NCBI GenBank assembly: GCA_031841125.1
Contig: JAJSSI010000010.1
Location: 999,001 to 1,063,000 of the forward strand
Source of the DNA: Acanthococcus lagerstroemiae
Lineage: Eukaryota > Arthropoda > Insecta > Hemiptera > Eriococcidae
DNA length: 64,000 bases
Direction of reading: 5' to 3'
In this document: piece by piece, positions 33,238-43,783 of the stretch
Position numbering within the stretch: the first letter of the stretch is position 1
Layout of the letters: each line of letters starts with the position of its first letter
Notes under the pieces: generated by a model
Databases searched by the model: none
What the model was told of the DNA's origin: nothing
The model's input: only the letters and a program-made list of their open reading frames with translations
Program-made: the position numbers and the translations under genes

Positions 33238-34776
33238 TTACCCGAGCTGCTCACGAAAAACGTCAAGATCTGGCCCTATCCGCGACATACACATTTCAGC
33301 CTGCTCTACTCTTAAGACACCGTGACTGATTGCCTCTTGCAACTTTGTACGAACACGACCACCGATCTCCGATAAATTGGCATAATCGAGTTCCAAACAT
33401 ACGCTTCTGATTCCGACTTCATGTTCGAGACTACACTGTTGTAGTGCTTCGAATTCGGATGTTATATTACCTACAAGAGGCCCTATACACTCGGTAACTG
33501 TCGATTCATTCACGGAGGCCAGTGCGAGAGAACGAGCCAGCACCGACAGTTTTTTCTCACGACAAGAGATTGGCACTTCTCGTCTACGACCTCTGAGCTC
33601 TAGGCCCAAAATATTTTCCTTATAATCGATAATGGCCTTAAACTCACGCAAGAAAGACCCACCCAGTATCATCTGTTCCTGCAGTCCGTCAACTACAATG
33701 AAAGCATGTCGAACACACGCTGACTGGTTTAGACGCATTTCGGCAGCCACGATTTGCGCAAGCACGTGTGTTTGCCCGACAGCAAGTGACAGCCTAACCG
33801 GGTGCGATAAGGGAAAAAGTTGATAATTCTCGCACCGATCATTTTCCATTCGTGTCAGAAACTGTTTGCTCATAAAAGACAAAGATGCACCGGAATCGAT
33901 CAGTGCTAAACATCGGGTCCGTTGTATAGACACATTCACATAAACTAGAGTCGAGACAATAGGTACTGTATCAGGCATATGGGAATCACCTTCCTCGGAC
34001 ACGTTGAAACCCGCCAAGAAGGAGCATATTGCATCTGAACTCGGTGTATCTCTGTGTGCCCGTAGTTCGGCCAAAATTTCTTGAATGACGAAACGTGAAA
34101 CATAACTGACGCCACGATAACCCGGTTCGTAGGCTGGTAGAAGCCCACGGATATTCAACGTACGCACCCCCTGGTCAGAAACTGTGAAGATGTCCTCACT
34201 CTCATTCACCTTAGTAAAGATACGACGGTCGAGATCGAGCACCGAGTACTCAGCTGTAGCGTTGGTAATTTCTAAAATCGCTCGACGAAAATCTGCCAGT
34301 ACAGTCCACCCTATAACATCTGAAGGCGATAACTTTGGGTTAGGGAATGGCTTCACAACCACTATCTTCCGAGCTCCTCGGGCCTCTAACATCTCAAAGA
34401 GCTTCTTCACCTTTTCCAGGATGGACTCATAACTGACAGGCACTCGACTCACCACTTGGTCCAGCAGGCCGACTGACAGAAAAATCGCTGGACCGACCGA
34501 TCTACATGGTTCCAAATACGATAATAAAAAGTCTATCGTCGCGAACTCTCGCGCGGTAAAATAGCAGGCGAAGCTGGTTGGACTATTCCGGACCCAAGGG
34601 AATCTACAATATTTTGCGACCAAGAAGGCCACCGTATCCCCAACCAACTGAAATTCTCCGTTCACCTTACGTATATTGTTTCTAGGAGCCACATTATCTG
34701 GTGCCGGGATCGAAGGAGAATTCTCCCCAGCGTCCACCCGACCTTGGACCACTGGAGTTAATCGTTTCCCGGCCAT
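33238..34776 (-). CDS. Gypsy protease ORF with an N-terminal SGNH-hydrolase-like domain
   Basis: The 512-aa frame is -1 relative to gag. Residues 40-240 alternate predicted strands and helices in SGNH/GDSL order: EFQLVGDTVAFL (block I-like, Thr where Ser is expected), GPAIFLSVGLLDQV (block III-like), then SILEKVKKLFEMLEARGARK with IVVVKPFPNP, then FRRAILEI with YSVLDLDRRIF, and a last GYRGVSYVSRFVIQEILAEL helix. The canonical catalytic Ser and DxxH are not evident, so it may be a non-catalytic fold. The retropepsin follows (ALIDSGAS, D294) with an ILGGSFLREF motif near 380. The last 100 residues are uncharacterised. The TAA end is in frame with pol. The SGNH assignment is by eye only. Confidence 0.65.
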   Translation of the reverse strand: MAGKRLTPVVQGRVDAGENSPSIPAPDNVAPRNNIRKVNGEFQLVGDTVAFLVAKYCRFPWVRNSPTSFACYFTAREFATIDFLLSYLEPCRSVGPAIFLSVGLLDQVVSRVPVSYESILEKVKKLFEMLEARGARKIVVVKPFPNPKLSPSDVIGWTVLADFRRAILEITNATAEYSVLDLDRRIFTKVNESEDIFTVSDQGVRTLNIRGLLPAYEPGYRGVSYVSRFVIQEILAELRAHRDTPSSDAICSFLAGFNVSEEGDSHMPDTVPIVSTLVYVNVSIQRTRCLALIDSGASLSFMSKQFLTRMENDRCENYQLFPLSHPVRLSLAVGQTHVLAQIVAAEMRLNQSACVRHAFIVVDGLQEQMILGGSFLREFKAIIDYKENILGLELRGRRREVPISCREKKLSVLARSLALASVNESTVTECIGPLVGNITSEFEALQQCSLEHEVGIRSVCLELDYANLSEIGGRVRTKLQEAISHGVLRVEQAEMCMSRIGPDLDVFREQLG

Positions 34777-36266
34777 ACTGAGCCAGGCTGCCCAGCAGTC
34801 GGTGCAAACGATACGGGTTCATCCCTTGAGGAGGGTGGACTTGATACTGAGACCCCTTGTGCCCTCGCCCCTTCTGGTTGTGCGTTTCTGAAATTTGGGT
34901 TAAACTGCGGTTGGCTAAAACGTTGTTGGTTGCCGCTTGGAGGAAACTGTTGCCCCTGGGGCTGTCTGTCGCCCCCTGGACGGCTCCAGTTACCAGGCCC
35001 ATTCTGAGTAGCTCTATACTCGCGGGAGGCGTCCTCGCGACGCAGCGGAGGTGCGCTCTGATTATTCTGGGTGCCTGCGGGGGGAGCATTACCACGACCC
35101 TGGTTACGAGGACCCCTGGCTGGCGCTGCCTCCTCAGTCCCCCAAATTCTATCAACTTCGATTACGGTCTGGACCACTTCCTCCAAGAACCTTTCAAAAC
35201 AACGGTTATCTACCCAAATTAAATTGACCCGGTATTTTATTGGAAATTTCTATTTCATAATTCGGATAATTTCTCGAGGTTGAGCAGCGATAACATCTAG
35301 ACTACGGACTTTATTATGCCAACCTACGAGGTACGCTCTCAGTGCAGCTACTGAAGTAAGATCTATCTTACTCTGCTGGAATTCAGCCCACAGAGTCTCT
35401 TGGGCGTCAGTGCCCCAAAAGGCCCGTAAAAAGGCCTGCCTGAAATCCTCGTAGGTATTTCTCCGGGGATCTAACCCATAATCCCAGGAGGGGTTGACTA
35501 CTCTCACCGCGGTACGGAACCACTCGGCCTTTTGCCTCTCCGACAAGGGGTAGTCCGAAATGTAAGTTTCAAAATTAAAAATAAAGCGAGGTGGCAAGTC
35601 AGAATCTTCAATTTGGTATTTGGGTACATGCCTCGCTGCCTCATCCAGCCTTCTATTTTCTTCGACCTGAATGAACCGCTGCCATAGTTGGGTGTTAATG
35701 TCCGCTCCTCCCGGAGACGAGGGACCTAAAGGAGGTTCAACTCTTTCTCCCTGGTTTGAAGCACATGGAGATAGATTACCTTGAGGGTCGTGGTCTGCTC
35801 TCCTCGTATGACTACGGATTGGTGTATGCAACTGGACGCTATCGAGCTTCGAACACAGTGCCAACAAAGCCTCATTAGTAGCCTGTGACGCCTGTGCCGC
35901 TACATTCACAGTCTCGTTCAGCCTATCGATACTGTCGGCCTGGGCCCTGACCACTCCCATCAGTTCCCGCTCACGTTCCGATAAGATTGTATCCTGTACT
36001 GAACTCTGGTAGAGTCTTAGATCGTCAGCCCGTGTCTCACTTCGCCTACGATCGGTAAAGTGAGCCTGGGTCTTCCAATTTACCCACGCGTGATGCATTG
36101 TGTCGTCTTTCGTTGGCCAGCTGCCTTTTGCTCCCGCCCCCGTTCCCCCAAATGACTTGTCACTTAAGGGTGGAATTAATGGATGGCTTGTGTTAAGAGC
36201 CGTATTATTCCGGGGCTCCTTAGGGTCTGAAGAAAGCGGAGGGGTTCTCTCCCCGCCGGACATCAT
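34758..36266 (-). CDS. gag: Gypsy Gag, with one in-frame TAG
   Basis: The likely start is MMSGGERTPP at 36266; the 50 codons upstream are hydrophobic and probably leader read-through. The protein has a polar N-terminus, a coiled-coil-like helix (RERELMGVVRAQADSIDRLN, residues about 105-160) and a capsid-like segment (FRQAFLRAFWGTDAQETLW and SVAALRAYLVGWHNKVRSLD). A TAG at 35250-35252 interrupts it between two lysines. The same frame then continues through a capsid C-terminal helix and an Arg/Gln/Pro/Gly-rich tail (from 35186) to TAA at 34758. No zinc knuckle is seen; the basic Gly/Pro/Gln tail may bind RNA instead. It overlaps the protease ORF by 19 bases. Confidence 0.7.
34764..34770 (-). 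promoter_or_regulatory. Candidate -1 ribosomal frameshift site GGGAAAC
   Basis: The heptamer fits the X XXY YYZ rule in the gag frame (CCG GGA AAC, two codons before the gag stop at 34758). A -1 slip there enters the protease frame, which is open from that point. The protease ORF has its own ATG a few bases upstream, so reinitiation is an alternative. Confidence 0.6.
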
Positions 36267-36416
36267 TTTCCGACTATCACAACTATCAGAACTTAAACAG
36301 TACAAACTAAGCTTACAATACACGAAATAACAAATACTACAATATAAATATACGTGAAAAACAACAACGATGGCAAAAATGCGAATACAAAATAGACCAA
36401 CAAGTGTATAAAACAA

Positions 36417-36779
36417 CTATCATATAAAAACACCGGGGGGGCTTATGCCTTCATCGCGGCATTGAACCCGTCCATGCCAAGCTAACTTTTCACCTTATAC
36501 CTATATCCTTCGGTCCTAATATTAACCCTACACTGATAAGAAGTCGATCCAGAACATGCAAAACTTGGATTTCGTAATACAATAGACGACAGGGGCCAAG
36601 AGAGCCGCCAACCATCGGCGCCCCCCTTCAGCCAGCTGCTGAAGGCCCGGAGAACACGCTAGAAGGCACTTACCCAAAGGCAGTAATCCGACCATACATC
36701 TAGTGCCTCCTGAAAAGCTGGAAATCAACAGCCCCCTTCCCTCCTGACGCCCTGACAAAACATCGGATACGACTCCCTC
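36417..36779. other. Gypsy leader between upstream ORF and gag
   Basis: About 360 bases with only short frames; it includes gag-leader sequence with a G run near 36436. No defined packaging signal can be read by eye. Confidence 0.4.
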
Positions 36780-37151
36780 TTACCTAAATTTAAACCTACG
36801 GGCTAGGGGAAACTTCTCTGCCAGCCAGCACTCTTGTTCGTCTAATGGGTGTTGATCAAGGCGACCCAGATGAACTTCCCTCTCGTGTCCTCTCGCTGTA
36901 AATGTCACCCTAACCGAGACCAGTCCCTTTGAAACTAAAAATGGTTCATTATAACCGAAAAATCGGGTACGATTCGGGGGACATGGACCGCGTGCCCTCT
37001 GCACCAAAGTCCGTGTGACCAACGCTACCATCGGACGCCGCGGTGTATTTACTGGGGGAAGCCACTTGAAACGTCGTCGAGGGTTCCTCATCTCCCGGGG
37101 CATATTGTCAATCTCCGATCGCACAGACACTGTACCAGATGCCCTTAGCAA
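36780..37151 (-). CDS. Upstream 123-aa basic ORF of the gypsy element
   Basis: It lies between the primer-binding site and gag. It is rich in Arg and Pro (MREMRNPRRRFKW-type stretch, then PRRPMVALVTRTLVQRA) and ends LAEKFPLARRFKFR. I do not recognise a family. Its position matches the small leader ORFs seen in some LTR elements, but it could be a chance frame in GC-richer sequence. Confidence 0.35.
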   Translation of the reverse strand: MLRASGTVSVRSEIDNMPREMRNPRRRFKWLPPVNTPRRPMVALVTRTLVQRARGPCPPNRTRFFGYNEPFLVSKGLVSVRVTFTARGHEREVHLGRLDQHPLDEQECWLAEKFPLARRFKFR

Positions 37152-37353
37152 AACGAACCCGAACCCTCGTCCTAACGTCCCTTCACTTAGAATGAATACG
37201 AGTATTAATTTGACCGAAATTACAAAACAACAAAAGAAAAAATTTTCAACTAATCAACAGCTCAAAGAGATACTGGTGGGACCTACACCCTTCTTGTAGC
37301 CCCGACCCATCTAGCCTACCTGGCCTAACCATAACTGCGAGAGATTCAAAATT

Positions 37354-37370
37354 CCCCACCAGGGATGCCA
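37354..37370 (-). other. Candidate primer-binding site of the gypsy element
   Basis: On the minus strand TGGCATCCCTGGTGGGG starts seven bases after the 5' LTR. The leading TGG pairs with tRNA 3'-CCA, as expected. I could not match the tRNA species. Confidence 0.5.
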
Positions 37371-37377
37371 ATTTTAG

Positions 37378-38517
37378 TGTAACGGGGAAGCGGAAGGAAC
37401 CCCCTCCCCGTCTGCTGGAATGAAATCAGCACCACTAAAATAATTATAACCGTGAATGAACTTGCATCATAACATATATTTTTGTAACCGGGACTGTATT
37501 TATAACAATAAACAAAAAAATGAAAACCGATGGAGTTTCCCCCTCTCGTCGAAAAGCGAAACAAACTGCCCCCAGGCTATGTGACCTTCCCCCCCCCCCC
37601 CCCCCCCCACGAACAAATTGGCAAAAAACAGAAACAATTACAACAAACTCACGGACCTGACGAACAATAAAAAGATGAACATACATATAAAAACCATTAA
37701 AAACAGATGAATTGTCACGTACCTGGGGGTCCAATGGCGACGAAGAAGAGGCCTCTGCTTCGGGCACCTACAGAAAATGAAATTAAAGGTAACAAAAAAA
37801 AGAAAAGAGCGAAATATCCCCGTCCGATTATGGTCCCCTCCTCCTTAAATTTGGCCGCATAAAGCGATAACTAGGTAATTGATGCATACAAAACATAACA
37901 ATAAATAAAAAACAAAACAGAATGACGAAAAAACAATAATCTGGTAACTGCTTGCAGTGTGGTTACGGCTGTGGGCTCTGGTTTTTTACTCCATCATCAT
38001 CGGGGCAGCAGGCGTGTTGGACTCATCGTTCACTGCCGGCAATCCAGTATCGAGACCGTGGTTCCCAAGGTGCCGGCTAGGCTTGGCATGGGCGGCGGCC
38101 ACTCTGGCGGCCACTCTGGCGGCCCCCCCAGCGGTGGATCTTTTAGCCACTCATCCTGGCCGTACGCATCACTTGCAAATGTATATAAAACAGTCTTACA
38201 GAGTATGCACTTCAGCAACGATAACTCCTATGTGCCGCGACTCTACGTTTTTAACCACATCAAAAATCGAACGGAACTTTTCGGAACTCTTTTCGGCTGT
38301 ACGGCCACTTTCCACTCGTAAATCACAGTGACGAATTTTTCGCATTCCCAGTCCACCTACACCATGCCAAGCAGAGATGCACCTTCTCCCTCCAATAACC
38401 ACGGCCCGTCCAAACGATACCGGATATCGGTAATTCAAACCCGTTATTCGATATTACTTTTGATTTACTCAGCCGATGTAACTCGGCCGGTGCCCGCTGC
38501 CCCGCTCTCACGCTACA
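37378..38517 (-). repeat. 5' LTR of the gypsy element (1140 bp)
   Basis: It is the near-identical partner of 28662-29781. It has a C run of about 21 bases near 37590, where the other LTR has about seven, and one extra 12-bp unit near 38110. CCTT follows at 38518-38521. Confidence 0.9.
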
Positions 38518-39180
38518 CCTTGACATTGAAAAATTCTGTTTGGGTCTGAAACTCACTGATTTCGCCATCATTGCTGTACTCGTTGCTAAATCGTTACTCT
38601 CATCTCGCCTTGTACTTTCAATTCTTCGTTGCTCCTCTTCAGACATCAAATTTTTAATCTCTTTAACTGACGTCCCATCGACTCTCGCCATGTCCCGATC
38701 ATAGATTGTGGGAAACTCCTTTTCAATCGCATGCAGTAGATTTCGCTTCTCGCATTCTTCATCAAACTGTCCACTCTGTTTCAACTTCTCCACCAAAATA
38801 TCAAACTTTGTCAGGAAATCGATAACTTTCTCACGTTTTGCATCATACCTCAGGTTATAAAACTGTCGATAATGTGCATAAACCATGGCTTTACCTGTTG
38901 GTTCGATGATTTTCTTCAATTGTTCTAGCATCTCTCTTAGCTCATCGCAGTTCTTAATTAATCGATGGTACCTCTCTTTGATCGAGTTAATCAATTGGAC
39001 TCTCACTTTGTCTTGTCTCCTGCGGATCGCTTTCTCACTCAGTTCTCGCGGTGGTTGGACTTCTTCGTTGATCAAAAATTCACACTCCTTCACTTTCAGT
39101 TCACTTCTGAACTTATCACTCCACAAATTGAAGTCAGAGTCTTCTTTTAACATCGCAATCTTTGTAAATTTGAAATTCAT
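38518..39180 (-). pseudogene. Copia-type gag N-terminal half, interrupted by the gypsy element
   Basis: About 220 codons begin MNFKFTKIAMLKEDSDFNLW, the Trp-containing start of DUF4219/UBN2-type copia Gag. The helical body follows (LKKIIEPTGKAMVYAHYRQF, then a stretch ending SGQFDEECEKRNLLHAI). The frame reaches the gypsy LTR at 38517. Its natural continuation is at 28661 on the far side, where it runs into zinc knuckles in the same frame. Confidence 0.75.
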
Positions 39181-39189
39181 CTCCGCTGT

Positions 39190-39600
39190 TGTTTCACTAT
39201 ACTACCTCTTGGTTTTTCGTTTTTTCGTTTTTCGCTTCAACTTCATTCAAGGTTCGTTTTGTATTCGCAGCTGTGATCAAATTGCCTTTGTCAATGATCT
39301 TCTCGTTTGCTCTCTCCTCCACTGTTTCGAAGTGTTCCAGAGATTCTCAAAGTTGTTCTCGCAAATGCACTCTGATGGATTCGATAATTCCAGCTTGCAT
39401 TTTCTCGACCTAATTTGCCACCAGCTTCTCCATTTCGGTTCGTAATTTCTTCTCAATCTCCTTCACATTGGTTTCTTGGCTTGTATTGCTCGTACCTTGT
39501 GATCGCTTTGTTGTTGGTTCTTTCCCTCCATCGTCACTGTCGCTCGTATCACTATCTCTTTCTGCAAATGTAAACAAATAATCAATATTTCGTTTCAAGC
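39190..39600 (-). pseudogene. Charged coiled-coil ORF upstream of the copia gag
   Basis: A single frame, broken by TAG at 39410, encodes an acidic, Ser-rich start (SDTSDSDDGGKEP), then KEIEKKLRTEMEKLVAN. After the stop comes MQAGIIESIRVHLRENFESL and a Lys/Asn-rich tail ending at about 39193. It looks like a coiled coil. It may be an extra N-terminal gag exon of the same copia element or a separate gene remnant. Confidence 0.4.
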
Positions 39601-40040
39601 ATTACTTACTTCACCATTTTGTTATTCAATTACCATCACTCTTCGCATATTCATCTTCGCATGTTTCGCTGGGCGCATTTCCATTTTTCATTGTTGCATC
39701 AATCGTCTCATTTATTATCACATCAGTCGTCCTATTGCCAGTATTCGTCGCAACATTCTCCTGCAGAGTCAATCCAGATTAGATTTCGCATTTTGTCCCC
39801 TGCATCACAATTCGTGGTCAGCCACATATCTCACGTATCGCATTGCATGCATGACTTACTTTGCAAATCTCATTTGGGGACCTTCGCAACGCATCTCACA
39901 TGACAACGTATCGCACAAATTGCAAACTGTTTCGCTTAGGTACCTTCGCACTTTGCTTGGCTACCACCTCAACGTGACTCCGCTTCCTTGCAGTTGGGTT
40001 TATTACAAGGCGTGTCGGCTTCTTCTAGTTACTTAAGGCT
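39601..40040. other. Spacer with TTCGCA-type words
   Basis: TCGCA/TTCGCAT words recur at 39650-39950 without strict period. No gene or 5' LTR of the copia element was found. Confidence 0.4.
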
Positions 40041-40044
40041 CCCG

Positions 40045-40510
40045 TTGAAGATTTTCCCACTAAAAACATGAAAATCTAGTTGCGCTGCGTACACGTATTA
40101 GAGTGGAAATGCCACTACGACCCATTGTCTTTTCAAAGAAAACGCACACGCATGGAATGCGGATGGCAGTGGCGCTACGCCGACGACATATCTCTTCGTA
40201 GTGGAACTGCGCTCACGGACCACTTGTTTCCCACTACGTCGATTTCTTCGTAGTAGAACTGCGCTCACGGACCACTTGTTTCCCACTACGTCGTACCACT
40301 ACCCCCTTGAAAATTTTCACATTAAAATATGAAAATGTAGTTGCTCTGCGTGCACGTATCAGAGTGGTAATGCCACTACGAACTATTGTCTTTTCAAAAG
40401 AAACGCACACGCATGGAATGCGTTTGGCAGTGGTGCTTCCCCAAGAACACATTTATTTGTAGTGGAAATGCGCTTACGGATCACTTGTTTCCAACTACGC
40501 CGTACCATTA
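40045..40510. repeat. Left subterminal tandem duplication (about 265-bp unit)
   Basis: The unit (GAAAATCTAGTTGCGCTGCG, then a CCACTACGA segment, then AACGCACACGCATGGAATGCG, then ACGGACCACTTGTTTCC) occurs twice, starting near 40070 and 40333. A 55-bp part (GTAGTGGAACTGCGCTCACG...) is duplicated again at about 40193 and 40248. Confidence 0.6.
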
Positions 40511-40602
40511 CATTACGTGTGCGAAACCACTACGCAAGCCAAAATTTTCGCGCATACATATGGCAGTATTCTTATGCACGTTATGCCACTATGCACAATT
40601 TA

Positions 40603-40758
40603 CAGTGGCGGATACAGAGGGGGGGGGGGAGTTCGCCCCCATGAAATACCAAACATTTAAATCTGTCTATAGTAACCTAAAGCTATTATGTTTCGTCTAT
40701 ACCATTTTTCATTCGGACCCCTCCCCCTCCCCGAAATTATTTTCTGTATCCGCCCCTG
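40603..40758. mobile_element. hAT-type MITE, 156 bp
   Basis: The ends are CAGTGGCGGATACAGAG and its near-inverse CTGTATCCGCCCCTG. The 8-bp flanks ACAATTTA (40595-40602) and ACAATTCA (40759-40766) match at seven positions, fitting hAT. Confidence 0.75.
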
Positions 40759-41153
40759 ACAATTCAGGACATAATAAAAAATTTATTAATTATAAATGAA
40801 AAGTACTTTATTACATCAGAATATTTCCATAACAGAATTCGGCATCAAAGAGGAGAGAACGAGCTTAGTATTTGTGTTACCGGAAGTGTCAAAAATTATG
40901 GAAAACTTGAGAATGTCCAGGCAATAACATCACTGTCGTTGGGTTTCAGGAACGAGGGATAGTAACTAAATAACTTGAATTCCGTAATAATTTAGGAAAT
41001 CTTGAAATTCGCAAAATTAAGTAGGCCTATTCGTTAATTCCTAATCAGGAGCAGGCAGTGTCTAGTATACCTCTGCGCACTAGTACTTTGCATATACAGT
41101 TTCGTTTGATCACAACTTCTGGGCACATTTGAACACATGCAAACGTGGATTAA

Positions 41154-41519
41154 GGGGTCATTCATTAATTATGTAAGGATGATTTTGGCCGTTTTTGACC
41201 CCCTACCCCCATGTAAGGACACATAAGATTAACTGAACCCCTTCCCCCTTATTACGTGATTTTTTCATGAATTTTCCTAAAAATCTTTAAAATAAATTAG
41301 TATCATTTGAAAAGGTTCAACAGGTTTCACTGTATGTGTATTTACTCATCTTTAGCGGCTGCATGTAGAAAATGTGTCGCCTGAGTGGTGGCTACATGAA
41401 AAATTACGTAATAAAATATTACGTAAGAATGGCTTCTACCTCTCCCCTTCTCAGTAAGGCCATATAGAGATTTTTACCCCCCCCCCCGGGGGGGCTGTAC
41501 GTAATTAATGAACAACCCC
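41154..41519. mobile_element. Harbinger-type MITE, 366 bp
   Basis: The ends GGGGTCATTCATTAATTA and inverse TAATTAATGAACAACCCC are flanked by TAA on both sides (41151-41153, 41520-41522). It has no coding capacity, and a C/G run lies near 41477-41495. Confidence 0.7.
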
Positions 41520-41522
41520 TAA

Positions 41523-43783
41523 TTGCATTTTGAAATGACTATAGGTGTACCTACCGCACCAAATTAGTATACCTTCTTTATAACATTCGTGTAAACTACA
41601 TATTACCGAATTCAAGTTTGAAAGATCTAACAGTAATTAATCTAAAGTTTAAAAATATGGCAGAAGTTTCGGAAATTTGCGAGTAATTTTATAAATTTAT
41701 TCTACAGATGATGGTAAAGTACGATTTTAATCACAGTTTTTAGGAGCTAAAGTGACTGCTTAACGTGATTTTAAAGAACAGAAGAGTGACATGTCACAAG
41801 AAAAGAGCCTGAATGTTCACTTACCACTAAGACCCTTTTCTTGGACACGTCACTAGTGGGATTTATGAAATTTTAAATGTCTAGGGAATTTTAGACAAAA
41901 CACCTGTTCTATAATATGTTCCCGCGCATGCGCGTTTCTACACTGACGGCTCAACGATAACTGAAAACGTGATAGCTCATTATACGTTTCTCGGATGTTC
42001 CAGATTTCTTCTTGTTCGTGCTTTCCTCTCATCTGTAGAATAAAACGTCATATTGTACTTAATTCTACAATTATTTTAGATGGGTTTTCTTACCAACGTA
42101 ATACAAGCATGTAAAAGCATAAACTATTTTTTTGTTCATTTTCACTACTGAGTCATTCTTTGTCCTCAAGATTGATAGTACCTACTACCTCTCCGGCACT
42201 CACAATAAGACAGCCTAGGCCAGCTTTATAATCTTATAAATCAACAACGCATTGCCTACAACAATTAAAATACACGTTATTACATCCTAGTCATCAGCAG
42301 CGTAACTAATCGTTCCTTCTGGGGGGGGGGGGGGGGGGCTGAAATCATAGAACAAAAAGTAGGTATTTTTTCACCATGTTCAATTTTCATTAAATGAACA
42401 AAAAATAAACTTATAAGAGGTTGAGGGGGAGGGGGTTCTTTCGTATTTGCGCCACTGCTAGTCATTATAGTCATGGCCTGGTCATTTTAAGAACTCGTGT
42501 GATGGACTAGGCGTTTTTGTAATCTTTGAACAATCAACATTTCCGGTAACACATATGCACATGGTACATCAAAAAAGTAAATATGTATGTTAAAAAAAAA
42601 AAAATGAATATCAAGACAGAATAAACTCACTACACATCTCATACAACTGAAACAACAAAAAAGATAAACGTTACATGTACTCGAATTTAGAAGTTTTTTT
42701 AAAAGTCTATTTCTGCAATAAAGCAAGAAAAACAATGTCATAATTAATGGCATTCTGTACCAGGAGTCAGAAGATGTGAAGAAAATATTTAATAAGGCGA
42801 CAGAAAACCTTGAGGTAGAGCTCCAAGACTACTATTTCTGGGCAGTACAAGGGCTGCCTTCAAGAAATCAGACCTTAACAATGATTGTTAGACTAAATAG
42901 TAATGGGGTCAAATAAGACCTGGTAGAAAACTATAAGAAGGAAAAGCTGAATGGCCAGGTAATCTGACCTGGCTCCCCAGTTGATTTTCATAGACGAGCA
43001 CCTCTCCAAAGAAATGGTTGAGCTAATTTACAAAACACTTGTCCCAAAATATATATAAGATAGCAGAGAGAGCAAGACTGACTTACAAATTTTACATTAC
43101 AACTGCAAAGGAATGGCGTCCAAAAATAGGATAGAACCAACACGGGCGGCGGACCTGTAGGACTCGTACAATCAGTTTGAGGAAGTTCTGAAAGAAACCG
43201 AACAGTTAATAAGCGTGAAGCGGGCAAAACCATGGACGTATGACAAGCTCAGTGCGAGAACCAAACTGCTTATCAATAGGTGTAGACACCCCGAAATATT
43301 ATTTAAAATAAAAAAAAATCATTAATTAAAAAACAATTTAAATTAAAAAAAAATTCTAAAGTATTGTATACATCCTATTCTGGAATTTGATGAGATGGAC
43401 GGACCATCTAATGTCACTATTATTTGCAAGGTATGATGTTTTGAGGAAGTGAGAGGGGTGCGCAGTAACGAAGAAATTTGACTTTGATTCAAATTTGGAA
43501 ACGAATGTCCAGGCTGTGTTGAACTATTCGTCCGCCTTTTTTATACTTGGTCGTGGTTGTGCACTGTTTCATTGGTCATTTCGTATTTTTGTGCCCCGTC
43601 GCTTATTTCTGATCCATTCCTGAACAATGTTCAAGGTTTCGGATACATTTTTGGTGATAGTTGATGCTATTTCTGCAAAATGAATATGCGCAAATTAGGA
43701 GATAATAAATGGAATAACAGACAAATAATAAATGTGTGATATCTCCTAAGGGAAGGCATACCATAATGCTCAAGACAGTAAAT
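41523..43783. other. Interior spacer, no gene recognised
   Basis: It holds an 18-base G run near 42320 and a G-rich block near 42424-42436. Short frames at 42770-43250 on the + strand (for example KATENLEVELQDYYFW) look like a broken coding relic, but I could not identify it. Confidence 0.35.

Larger units (their letters stand above)
28662..38517 (-). mobile_element. Complete Ty3/gypsy LTR retrotransposon, 9.86 kb, with CCTT target duplication
   Basis: It is bounded by two near-identical LTRs (28662-29781 and 37378-38517, TGTAAC...GCTACA) and flanked by CCTT on both sides (28658-28661 and 38518-38521). Order on the minus strand: 5' LTR, primer-binding site, a 123-aa upstream ORF, Gag, protease ORF, pol, polypurine tract, 3' LTR. 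The LTRs differ mainly in homopolymer length, one 12-bp repeat unit and a few substitutions, so the insertion is fairly recent. It sits inside a copia gag gene. Two in-frame stops (in gag and before RT) suggest either decay or readthrough. Confidence 0.9.

Noticed and set aside
36267..36416. 50-residue hydrophobic N-terminus on gypsy Gag
   Set aside because: It is probably leader sequence read through; the polar Gag-like sequence begins at the Met-Met at 36266.
40045..40510. CRISPR-like spaced repeats
   Set aside because: The repeats are long tandem duplications without regular short spacers, and the genome is eukaryotic.
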